Positions 1 through 6,005 of a DNA stretch of 11,983 bases are shown here, one piece after another. The DNA comes from Actinomycetota bacterium (GTDB lineage Bacteria; Actinomycetota; Actinomycetes; Nanopelagicales; Nanopelagicaceae), in contig NSHZ01000047.1 of NCBI GenBank assembly GCA_002737595.1, forward strand, positions 1 through 11,983. The letters are read 5' to 3'. A program made the position numbers and the translations under genes. Numbering within the stretch: position 1 is the stretch's first letter; each line of letters opens with the position of its first letter. The notes beneath the pieces were generated by a model that did not search any database, had not been told where the DNA came from, and saw only the letters and a list, made by a program, of their open reading frames with translations.

Positions 1-243
1 CACTCCCACGCCACCGAGGCATGGTGCCAATATTCAGCTTCTCCACAATCAGTGCAAATTATCATTGAAGATAACGGCGTCGGGATCTCAAGCGGCCAAG
101 AAGTAGAACGCAGAGGCATCACTGGAATGAAGGAACGCGCCACTTTGCTTGGCGCAAAATTTCAGATCCAAAACCGACTGGGTGGCAAGCCCGGCTGTCG
201 AGTAACGCTTTCCCTCGTGAGAAACATTCAGAGTGAGCGATAA
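1..243 (+). CDS. Sensor histidine kinase, C-terminal ATPase end (partial, 5' truncated)
   Basis: Frame 1 is open from the left edge to the TAA at 241-243, giving the last 80 residues of a protein that starts outside the window. The visible part is the end of an HATPase_c domain of the NarL/DesK (HisKA_3) class. HSHATEA matches the end of the N-box, EDNGVGI is the G1 ATP-binding box, and GITGMKERATLLGA is the G2-like segment typical of kinases paired with LuxR-type regulators. The dimerisation and phosphoacceptor-histidine region and any sensor domain lie outside, so the signal sensed is unknown. The stop overlaps the start of the response regulator by one base (TAATG), so the two are translationally coupled and almost certainly cognate partners. 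Confidence 0.9.
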   Translation, partial: HSHATEAWCQYSASPQSVQIIIEDNGVGISSGQEVERRGITGMKERATLLGAKFQIQNRLGGKPGCRVTLSLVRNIQSER

Positions 244-860
244 TGGCAACGACAGTTCTCATTGCAGATGACCATGAACTGATTCGCGCCGGCCTGCGCA
301 ACGGCCTCCAATCTACAGGTGATATCGACGTGGTTGGGGAAGCTGCGAGCGGCGCTGAAGCAATCGCAGTAGCCACGCGAGTACGCCCGAATGTGATCAT
401 CTTAGATATTCAACTTCCTGATATCTCCGGCCTAGAACTTATTCCCAAGATCAAGATGGAATTACCAGATGCTGCCTTTCTCATGCTCACTATGTATCCC
501 GAGAGTGCATATTTGTTTCGGGCACTTGATGCCGGAGCAAGCGCATTCTTAGGTAAAGAGAGCAGCGTTCTGGAAATCGCCAGCGCCATAAGAGCCATCG
601 CTGTAAACCCGCGATCGTTCACCTCTCCGTTTCTCTCCCACTCTCTTAAAGAGCGCGACCATCAGATTCTCACCCAACAAGAACGGCGCATCCTCTCGCT
701 TCTGGTCGAAGGATGCACCATCAAGGAGATTAGCGAGCTACTCTTCATTGCGCAGGCGACCACCAAGACTCACATCAATCACACCTACGCAAAAATGAAG
801 GTGAAGAATCGAGCGCAGGCAGTTGCGTCTGCGTTGCGCTTAGGGCTAGTCGCTCCGTAG
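243..860 (+). CDS. LuxR/NarL-family two-component response regulator
   Basis: A 205-residue transcription factor controlled by the kinase encoded just upstream. Residues 1-118 form a receiver domain: acidic pair D9/D10, phosphoacceptor D55 (in VIILDIQLPD), T83 and K105 (GKES) are all present, so it should be phosphorylatable. Residues about 143-203 form a GerE/LuxR helix-turn-helix with the expected LTQQERRILSLL start and an IKEISELL...TTKTHINHTYAKMKVKNRAQA recognition region. The length is normal for the family. ATG at 243 overlaps the kinase stop, with no separate promoter visible. Targets cannot be read from the sequence. The membrane-protein gene 12 bases downstream is an obvious candidate, but it appears to have its own -10 box, so co-regulation is inference. 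Confidence 0.95.
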   Translation: MATTVLIADDHELIRAGLRNGLQSTGDIDVVGEAASGAEAIAVATRVRPNVIILDIQLPDISGLELIPKIKMELPDAAFLMLTMYPESAYLFRALDAGASAFLGKESSVLEIASAIRAIAVNPRSFTSPFLSHSLKERDHQILTQQERRILSLLVEGCTIKEISELLFIAQATTKTHINHTYAKMKVKNRAQAVASALRLGLVAP

Positions 861-866
861 TAACGT
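861..866 (+). promoter_or_regulatory. -10 box (TAACGT) for a leaderless transcript of the membrane-protein gene
   Basis: TAACGT lies at exactly -12 to -7 relative to the GTG at 873, directly after the TAG stop of the response regulator. This matches the TAnnnT element of actinobacterial leaderless promoters, where transcription begins at the first base of the start codon. No Shine-Dalgarno and no convincing -35 are seen. The same spacing recurs at other unit-leading genes in the window, which supports it. Confidence 0.5.
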
Positions 867-872
867 GCGCAT

Positions 873-2261
873 GTGAAGTTCTTAGAGCGCCCGAGAATTC
901 GAACAATCCTGCTCACGGTTTGGATAACGAGTTCCGCTATTTACATTAATCGACGCGGTGTAGGCGACCTGGATTCCTGGTGGCACACACTTGTGGGAGA
1001 TCAAATCCGGCAAGGGGTACCCTTTTCCCAACTGGGAGATTCCTGGAGTCTCTATCAGGACGGTCATCTCTGGCGGACTTCGCAGTGGGTCACCGAACTG
1101 CTCTTCTCCTATTTACACTCACTCTTCGGATGGCACGGCCTGATTATTTATCGAAATCTCCTCGGACTTGCGCTCTTGATTTGGATGAGTCGTGAAATTC
1201 TTCAGGGACGCAAATTTCTATTCGCTTTTCCACTTCTCATACTCGCAACATTCATGGTGGCGCCGTTGGTTCAAGAACGCCCTGCGCTCATTGGAGTGCT
1301 CTTCACACTCGCCCTAGGTCGCAGCGCCGCCATTATCTTAGAGAATCGCGCCCTCTCCAGTAGCCACTGGTGGTGGGTGCCAGCCACTGCTCTCTGGGCC
1401 AACCTCCACGGTTCATGGGTCCTCGCCCCTGCTGCGTTAGCCTTTACCGCTCTAGCGCTCATGATCTCGGCGGTCTCGAGAAGATCTCGCGTGCAAGTGC
1501 CATGGCAACTCTGCTTGCTCTCCGCAGGCACCTTGATAGCGGGTTGTCTTACACCACTTGGCTTCCGGGGAATTCTGCTCCCTTTCCAGATGGCGGATAG
1601 AGCGTCGGCCTTCATAGTCGAGTGGCACCGTACTCGACTCATTGATGGGCTCACTGCTCCCTTTGCGCTACTACTACTTCTGGTGATGGTGATGCTGATC
1701 AAGCGTCGCATTAGAACCGACCTTGATCTACTCTTCCTCGTTCTCCTCTGGACAATATTTGCATCCCTTGCTTTTCGAAATCTAGGCTCTGCGTTTCTTA
1801 TCATTTTGCCGCTTGCGCTTCGGAGATTCTTCCCCGCCGCCTCCCCACACCTTTCAAAGATTCATTGGTCAATTCCCACAACACTCGGCGTCGTGGCGGT
1901 ACTTGTGGTCAATCCCCTCTCGACTGTCTCCAATCAAACCATTGGTAAGCACCTACTCACCTCAGGCGCCGAGTACCGTGTTCTCAATGCCTATAACGCG
2001 AGCGGACCACTGCTCGCTTTCGGTGGTAAACGCATTTCACTCGTGGTTGATGGACGGGCAGATCGCTATCCGAAAGAGTGGATGGCGGGGTATCTACGTG
2101 CCGCCCGAGATGGCGTTGGAGTGGAGCGCTATATCAACGAATACAAGTTAAATGCTGCAGTGATCGAGAAGGCTTCCATGGCTGCACATGTATTTCGCTA
2201 CCGGTTGGAGTGGAGGGAAGAGTTAACTGAAGAAAAATACATACTCTTTGTCAAACCTTAA
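873..2261 (+). CDS. Polytopic membrane protein, GT-C-like family of unknown function
   Basis: A 462-residue protein with roughly ten hydrophobic helices between residues 8 and 350 and a soluble tail of about 100 residues. The N-terminal loop carries an acidic/aromatic motif, GDLDSWWH (D32, D34, W36, W37, H38), like the first-loop acidic motif of GT-C glycosyltransferases. Between helices is ANLHGSW (176-182), and the tail has VDGRADRY (392-399). This combination resembles a widespread family of uncharacterised bacterial integral membrane proteins related to dolichyl-phosphate-mannose-type (GT39/ArnT-like) transferases. A glycosyl-transfer role is inference, and donor and acceptor are unknown. 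GTG at 873 is chosen because an in-frame TAA lies at 861-863 and a TAnnnT box sits at -12. It follows the two-component genes and converges on pimB, sharing TTAA at its stop. Confidence 0.8.
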   Translation: MKFLERPRIRTILLTVWITSSAIYINRRGVGDLDSWWHTLVGDQIRQGVPFSQLGDSWSLYQDGHLWRTSQWVTELLFSYLHSLFGWHGLIIYRNLLGLALLIWMSREILQGRKFLFAFPLLILATFMVAPLVQERPALIGVLFTLALGRSAAIILENRALSSSHWWWVPATALWANLHGSWVLAPAALAFTALALMISAVSRRSRVQVPWQLCLLSAGTLIAGCLTPLGFRGILLPFQMADRASAFIVEWHRTRLIDGLTAPFALLLLLVMVMLIKRRIRTDLDLLFLVLLWTIFASLAFRNLGSAFLIILPLALRRFFPAASPHLSKIHWSIPTTLGVVAVLVVNPLSTVSNQTIGKHLLTSGAEYRVLNAYNASGPLLAFGGKRISLVVDGRADRYPKEWMAGYLRAARDGVGVERYINEYKLNAAVIEKASMAAHVFRYRLEWREELTEEKYILFVKP

Positions 2262-3403
2262 AGATCGCCAGCGAGAAGTGCTTGATGTCGCTCAGCGATT
2301 TGATCCCATCTCCACTTCTCTTCCACCCATGCACGGCCACGGGCGCCCATGCGCGCACGCAAAGCGGGGTCCTGCAGCAATTGGATCACTCTGGAAGATA
2401 TATCGATGGCCGAATTCCCATCCACGACAAAACCAGTCTCACCCTCAAGCACCGCGTCGGGAGCTCCTCCCGAATCCCCCGCAATGACCGGCAACCCACA
2501 CGCACTTGCCTCTAGGTACACAATCCCTAAACCTTCTACCTCTAGACCCCCGAGACGATTGCGAGAAGGCATCGCAAAGAGATCACCGACCGAGAGATAG
2601 CGCGGCAGGTCTTCCCAGGAGACTCGGCCGGCGAAGAAGACATCGTCTGTGAGATGAAGTTCGGCGGCTTGTTTTTCAAAATGGCGGCGGAGTGGTCCTT
2701 CACCACAAATCAAGAGTGCAGCTCGAGGAAGAGTCTTGTGTATCAGCGGGAGCGCATCAATCAACCGATCCTGACCTTTTCGATGAACCAAGCGCCCTAC
2801 AACGACGATGACCGGACGATCACCGATCCCTAGTTTTTCCCTCAAATCGGTGGCATCAATTCCGGGATGAAAGTGTTTCTCGTCTACGCCGGGGGTGAGT
2901 TGGCGCATGGCAGAAATCGCGCGATCAGAGAGCGCATCTGCAATTCGCAAACGCGTGTACTCGCCAAGATAAGTAACAGAGTCAACGCTCTCCCCGATTC
3001 TGCGAAGAAGTTGGCGACTTCCAGGAGTCTTTGCCCACCAGAGCTCGTGCCCATGAGTAGTAGCAACTGACCTCACAATTCCGACGCGTTTGAGCGCAGG
3101 CGCCATCAAGCCCAGAGGCGCAGCAGCGCCAAACCACACCTGGGTACATCCATATTTCTTCGCGGTGGCCACTACGCGTTTAGTTGCATTGCGCGTAGGC
3201 ACCAACATCTTCATCGGATCACGCACAACTGCAATGTCGAAATCTCGAAGCAAGCACTCATCATATTCAGGCGCGCCTTCTTGATCACTTGTGTGAACCA
3301 CAACGCTTCCTCGCGGCAAGCGCTCGACTAGTGCGTTCACGAAGGATTCGATCCCGCCGGCACGAGGGCCAAAATCGTTTGTTACAACCAGAGTGGCGCG
3401 CAT
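2258..3403 (-). CDS. pimB: PimB'-like GDP-mannose-dependent PI-monomannoside mannosyltransferase (GT4)
   Basis: A GT-B fold retaining glycosyltransferase of family 4, 381 residues from the ATG at 3403. Characterised PimB' adds the second mannose, from GDP-mannose, to phosphatidylinositol monomannoside at the cytoplasmic face of the membrane, an early step to PIMs, lipomannan and LAM. Visible family marks are VTNDFGPRAGGIESF at the N-terminus, VWFGAAAPL, TTHGHELWWA, GRLVHRKGQD (R204 and K209 bind the sugar-nucleotide phosphates in the family), EGLGIVYLEASA (the EX7E motif, E290 and E298) and AGDSGGAPD. An in-frame GTG at 3427 would overlap the upstream hydrolase stop by 20 bases. ATG 3403 lies four bases past that stop and gives the family's usual N-terminus, so I prefer it. 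It is probably co-transcribed with the NlpC/P60 gene. The exact acceptor is inferred. Confidence 0.88.
   Translation of the reverse strand: MRATLVVTNDFGPRAGGIESFVNALVERLPRGSVVVHTSDQEGAPEYDECLLRDFDIAVVRDPMKMLVPTRNATKRVVATAKKYGCTQVWFGAAAPLGLMAPALKRVGIVRSVATTHGHELWWAKTPGSRQLLRRIGESVDSVTYLGEYTRLRIADALSDRAISAMRQLTPGVDEKHFHPGIDATDLREKLGIGDRPVIVVVGRLVHRKGQDRLIDALPLIHKTLPRAALLICGEGPLRRHFEKQAAELHLTDDVFFAGRVSWEDLPRYLSVGDLFAMPSRNRLGGLEVEGLGIVYLEASACGLPVIAGDSGGAPDAVLEGETGFVVDGNSAIDISSRVIQLLQDPALRARMGARGRAWVEEKWRWDQIAERHQALLAGDL
2264..2299. terminator. Possible hairpin at the convergent gene junction
   Basis: ATCGC (2264-2268) pairs with GCGAT (2295-2299), and AGCGA (2270-2274) pairs with TCGCT (2288-2292). 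This gives ten base pairs with a small internal loop and a 13-base apical loop, starting three bases after the membrane-protein stop. Only a short TTT follows on the plus strand, and the structure lies inside the pimB coding region, so it may be chance. If real, it would limit read-through from the plus-strand unit. Confidence 0.25.
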
Positions 3404-3407
3404 TCGA

Positions 3408-4427
3408 TTAGAGACGGACCCCGCCACGAAATGGCATGATAGAAATACGTGAGACCTGCACGCGCTTGCCAGGACGTGGCGCGTGCACCATCAAACCATT
3501 CCCTAAGTAGATGCCTACGTGACTAATTCGGTTGTAAAAGAAGACTAAGTCTCCAGGTTTGAGGGAGCCTTGAGAGATTCTTTTTCCGTATCCATACTGC
3601 GCCGACGATGAATGCGGCAGCGAAATCCCTGTCTGCGAAAAGGCGACCATGGTCAGGCCAGAGCAATCCCACTGTGTGGTACCCGAAGCGCCAAAGACAT
3701 AGCGGTCGCCTATCTGCTTAAGCGCGTATCTCAACGCAATACCCCCTCGCCCAGAGACTTTATTAGCCAACTTCGCCGAGACGAGTGAGTTCCTATTTGA
3801 TGACGCATCCTCGGCCGCTTGCTTTTTCAACAACTTCGCCCGATCTTCGCTCTTTAATGATGAGAGGAGTCTCTCGGCCTTGCGCAGCTTCGCTTGCGCT
3901 GCAGCTGCTTCGGCGGCGAATTCCTTTTGGGTCGCTTGGATTTGTTTCAACTGGTCCTTCACCAAGAGCGAGGTCTGTTGCAGCCGCTGCGCAGCTGTGG
4001 AGTATCGCCGAAGTTCGATACTTTGAGTGCGAGTTAACACCTCAAGTGAGCCCGCACTCGCTAAATAGGCGGCAGGATCCTTTGCAAAGAGCAACTGCAT
4101 TCCCTGACCCATGCCGCCATCCATGTATGCCTGAAGAGCGATCTTGCCAAGGCTCTTCTTCAGCGCATCAACATTCTTGCTCTGAGTGGCTTGCTGACCT
4201 TTGACACCAGAAAGTTTCTGTTGCAATTTGGCGAGTTTCACTTTCGCTTCGTTTGCATATTCTGCAGCGTCGCCAGCTTCGTCCTGCAATTGAGCCACTT
4301 GCCTAGCTATCGCATTGATGGAAGAGGGAGTGGCTACAGCCCCTTCGGGCAGCGTGAAAGTGAGTGCACAGATGGCCAAGATCGCCCACCCAGAGGTCTG
4401 ACGCCGGCTCGTTCGAGGAGCTGCCAT
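3408..4427 (-). CDS. Secreted coiled-coil NlpC/P60 peptidoglycan endopeptidase
   Basis: A 339-residue RipA/RipC-type cell-wall hydrolase expected to cleave a stem-peptide bond (typically D-Glu-mDAP) outside the membrane. Residues 1-32 are a Sec signal peptide: basic RTSRR, hydrophobic 13-26, likely cleavage after AVA at 30-32. Residues about 35-90 and 145-210 are Ala/Lys/Gln-rich and predicted coiled coil, as in hydrolases kept inactive until activated by an FtsX-like partner. The NlpC/P60 domain (about 228-339) has catalytic C255 (WDCSGL), H303 (ISHVGIY) and H315 (MVHAP), so it looks active. The ATG at 4427 is preceded by TAACCT at -12 to -7 and no Shine-Dalgarno. A related hydrolase next to pimB is known in mycobacteria (Rv2190c, RipC). 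Confidence 0.92.
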   Translation of the reverse strand: MAAPRTSRRQTSGWAILAICALTFTLPEGAVATPSSINAIARQVAQLQDEAGDAAEYANEAKVKLAKLQQKLSGVKGQQATQSKNVDALKKSLGKIALQAYMDGGMGQGMQLLFAKDPAAYLASAGSLEVLTRTQSIELRRYSTAAQRLQQTSLLVKDQLKQIQATQKEFAAEAAAAQAKLRKAERLLSSLKSEDRAKLLKKQAAEDASSNRNSLVSAKLANKVSGRGGIALRYALKQIGDRYVFGASGTTQWDCSGLTMVAFSQTGISLPHSSSAQYGYGKRISQGSLKPGDLVFFYNRISHVGIYLGNGLMVHAPRPGKRVQVSRISIMPFRGGVRL

Positions 4428-4433
4428 TTAGGC

Positions 4434-4463
4434 AGGTTAACCACCCACTGAGCGTCTCATCAA
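4434..4463 (-). promoter_or_regulatory. Leaderless promoter of the NlpC/P60 gene (TTGATG-18-TAACCT)
   Basis: Read on the minus strand, TAACCT (4439-4434) sits at -12 to -7 of the ATG at 4427. TTGATG (4463-4458, four of six matches to TTGACA) lies 18 bases further upstream. With this spacing transcription would start at or within a base of the ATG. It is the best-formed promoter in the window. Confidence 0.55.
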
Positions 4464-4510
4464 CTTCTCACCCCGGCGAAAGGCAAGGTTTACGCTCAAA
4501 AGGGTAGAAA

Positions 4511-4732
4511 TTAGCCGGTGGCGCTCAGATGTTTCGACGGCGGCACCAGACCAGATTCCACCAGCACCTCAAGTGCGGCTAGGTGCTCTGGACTGGGTGT
4601 GGGCAGGGTGCCAGATGTCCCGGGCGTGCGCGAAACTCCGGTGATGGATAAAAGGTGGGTCACTACACACTCAGAACATTCGTGTGCCCGACCCAGAGCG
4701 GGGATGACGCAGGTATCGCAATCGATGATCAT
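4511..4732 (-). CDS. Small conserved actinobacterial protein with two CxxC pairs
   Basis: A 73-residue protein beginning MIIDCDTC. Cysteines C5/C8 and C19/C22 form two CxxC pairs (CDTC and CSEC), a spacing suited to one zinc or iron-sulfur site, followed by VVTHLL. A proline- and threonine-rich linker (about 31-47) leads to a short helix, LAALEVLVESGLVPP. I recognise the MIIDCDTC...CVVT...ALxxLxxxGLVPP layout from short conserved proteins of many Actinobacteria, none with a known function to my knowledge. It lies between the phosphatidylcholine synthase and the NlpC/P60 gene, all on the minus strand. ATG at 4732 is preceded by TAGGCT at -12 to -7 and no Shine-Dalgarno, pointing to a leaderless message. 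Metal binding is inference from the cysteines. Confidence 0.75.
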   Translation of the reverse strand: MIIDCDTCVIPALGRAHECSECVVTHLLSITGVSRTPGTSGTLPTPSPEHLAALEVLVESGLVPPSKHLSATG

Positions 4733-4738
4733 GACGTC

Positions 4739-4744
4739 AGCCTA
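4739..4744 (-). promoter_or_regulatory. -10 box (TAGGCT) for a leaderless transcript of the CxxC protein gene
   Basis: On the minus strand TAGGCT is at exactly -12 to -7 of the ATG at 4732, the leaderless spacing. The same hexamer at the same distance precedes the plus-strand gene at 5589. A perfect TTGACA lies upstream (4771-4766), but the 21-base gap is too long for a standard -35 partner. Confidence 0.45.
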
Positions 4745-4789
4745 GAACCGACCACTGACATCATCTGTCAAAGGAAGGTCTGTGCCGCC

Positions 4790-5539
4790 TCAGGAGAGGA
4801 TTGAGACCCCGAAAACCTTTCGTCTTGAGAACCAGGTACGCCAGATCACAATAAATAAGAGATAGAGCGGGGTAATTGTAAGCATCCAATATGCCCAACG
4901 TGGACCGCTGAGTAGGTCAGCATTCTCGAAGGTAGCCGAAAGAACTGTAAGTGCTAGGAGATAGAGCAACATCAATGGGATAGTCAATGAGCGCATCGCT
5001 TTGACTCTCATCAAATGTGGGAACTTCACCCTCGTCAATTGCAGCAGGCAGAGCGCGATCGAGATGATGGTCGCCCACGTGGGGCCAATATGGAGAATGA
5101 GAAAAGTGGGAACCACCACATTCCATGCTGCAGGAAAGCCGTTAAACCAAGCATCTTCAGTTTCCAGGTCCGTGCGCGCAAACCAGAGCGCCGAAGTAAA
5201 AACGATTAACGCCGCAACAGCCATCTGCCACCCACTTGGCAGGAGATCCATCCGGACCATGAAGGCAACGGGAACCACCACGCACGTCACGTAATCAACC
5301 ACAAGGTCGAGAATGTGGCCATCAACTTGCGGGGCATGATCAGTGACGGCCAGCTTCCGGGCAATGGGACCATCGATGCCGTCTAGCACTTGGCAGACAA
5401 TTAACCAGAGAAGTGCAGCACGAATGTGACCATCGATGGTGGCTTGCAAGGCGAGTAATCCAGCCGCTGCACCACTTGCAGTCAGCGCATGAATAGCCAG
5501 ACCCGCTCTGCGCAGGTGGTGGGTCTGAGATAACGGCAT
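4790..5539 (-). CDS. pcs: Phosphatidylcholine synthase (CDP-alcohol phosphatidyltransferase, Pcs type)
   Basis: Pcs condenses CDP-diacylglycerol with choline to give phosphatidylcholine and CMP (EC 2.7.8.24) at the cytoplasmic membrane. The catalytic motif is the Pcs variant DGx2ARx12Gx3Dx3D: LDGIDGPIAR, then exactly 12 residues to the G of DGHILDLVVD. Other CDP-alcohol transferases usually have about 8. Downstream GFPAAWN and KFPHLMRVKAMR match the Pcs segments GFPxxWN and FxHPxRVKxLR as I recall them from Sinorhizobium. Several hydrophobic helices span the rest. ATG at 5539 gives 249 residues, close to the family length, and begins shortly before the conserved AIHALTASG. It has an AAGGTG ribosome-site-like sequence 6 bases upstream. 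Earlier in-frame ATGs at 5590 and 5656 would overlap the divergent gene. Choline specificity is inferred. Confidence 0.82.
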   Translation of the reverse strand: MPLSQTHHLRRAGLAIHALTASGAAAGLLALQATIDGHIRAALLWLIVCQVLDGIDGPIARKLAVTDHAPQVDGHILDLVVDYVTCVVVPVAFMVRMDLLPSGWQMAVAALIVFTSALWFARTDLETEDAWFNGFPAAWNVVVPTFLILHIGPTWATIISIALCLLQLTRVKFPHLMRVKAMRSLTIPLMLLYLLALTVLSATFENADLLSGPRWAYWMLTITPLYLLFIVIWRTWFSRRKVFGVSILS

Positions 5540-5546
5540 AAGGGTC

Positions 5547-5552
5547 ACCTTA
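5547..5552 (-). promoter_or_regulatory. Possible -10 box (TAAGGT) or ribosome-binding site for pcs
   Basis: On the minus strand TAAGGT covers -13 to -8 of the ATG at 5539, one base off the leaderless spacing seen elsewhere. The overlapping AAGGTG (5551-5546) also fits a Shine-Dalgarno six bases from the ATG. The sequence alone cannot separate the two readings, but both support the 5539 start. Confidence 0.35.
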
Positions 5553-5576
5553 TCCCGGAGAGTCGGTGGCTCGCCG

Positions 5577-5582
5577 TAGGCT
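5577..5582 (+). promoter_or_regulatory. -10 box (TAGGCT) for a leaderless transcript of the gene at 5589
   Basis: TAGGCT is at exactly -12 to -7 of the ATG at 5589, with no Shine-Dalgarno between. It is the same hexamer and distance as for the CxxC protein gene at 4732. With the pcs start at 5539, bases 5540-5588 form a 49-base divergent promoter region. Confidence 0.5.
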
Positions 5583-5588
5583 CCTGCC

Positions 5589-6005
5589 ATGAGTTCCTCG
5601 TCAGCGCGATCAGCCAAACGCCGCCTCCTTGAAAGACTCTGGGTCATAGTGGTCATCGCCTACGGCGCCGTTCGTGCAATCGTGGTCTGGAAAGCCCTTG
5701 GTCAATATGGCGTCAATCCGTGGATCTATTTAGTGCTAGATGTCACTTCATCGTGGCCATACGCAGTCGCGACTGCTCGCTTAGTGACGTCAGTGATCGA
5801 TCGAGAATTCTCTCGAGCAAGGTCATGGGGTTTACTCGCCGCGATCACCTTTCTCATTCCCGATCTCTATATCTTGGTCGTTGCAAGACACGTGCCCACC
5901 GAGGTATATGCCATCATCATCGCCATCATTTCGCTTCTAGCCCTCCTGGCAATTCTTTCGCTCTTCATCAAAATACGTAATGGACGCAGAGCGCACAATG
6001 AGTGA
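5589..6005 (+). CDS. Four-helix membrane protein of unknown function
   Basis: A 138-residue integral membrane protein with a basic N-terminus (SAKRRLLERL) and four hydrophobic segments at about 17-35, 44-66, 79-99 and 105-127, ending in a basic tail. The best-conserved-looking part is the loop and helix GVNPWIYLVLDVTSSWPYAV (41-60), whose prolines, tryptophans and Asp within a helix suggest a functional site. I cannot assign it to a characterised family. It is divergent from pcs and its 3' end overlaps the start of the exonuclease/GIY-YIG gene (by 8 or 26 bases depending on that start), so the two are probably co-transcribed. ATG at 5589 is supported by a TAGGCT box at -12. Confidence 0.75.
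   Translation: MSSSSARSAKRRLLERLWVIVVIAYGAVRAIVVWKALGQYGVNPWIYLVLDVTSSWPYAVATARLVTSVIDREFSRARSWGLLAAITFLIPDLYILVVARHVPTEVYAIIIAIISLLALLAILSLFIKIRNGRRAHNE

Noticed and set aside
3404..3427. GTG at 3427 as the pimB start.
   Set aside because: It adds eight residues, overlaps the hydrolase gene by 20 bases and has no signal upstream; the ATG at 3403 fits the family N-terminus.
4449..4498. Inverted repeat TGAGCGT ... ACGCTCA flanking the NlpC/P60 promoter.
   Set aside because: Seven-base arms 36 bases apart are likely by chance in a region this size; there is no terminator or known operator character.
4766..4771. Perfect TTGACA (minus strand) upstream of the CxxC protein gene.
   Set aside because: The gap to TAGGCT is 21 bases, too long for a standard -35/-10 pair, and no TAnnnT lies at 16-18 bases.
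5588..5591. CATG carrying ATG starts on both strands (5590 minus for pcs, 5589 plus), an apparent overlapping divergent start pair.
   Set aside because: The minus-strand ATG at 5590 lacks a promoter or ribosome site and lengthens Pcs beyond its family start. The ATG at 5539 is better supported, so the overlap is probably accidental.
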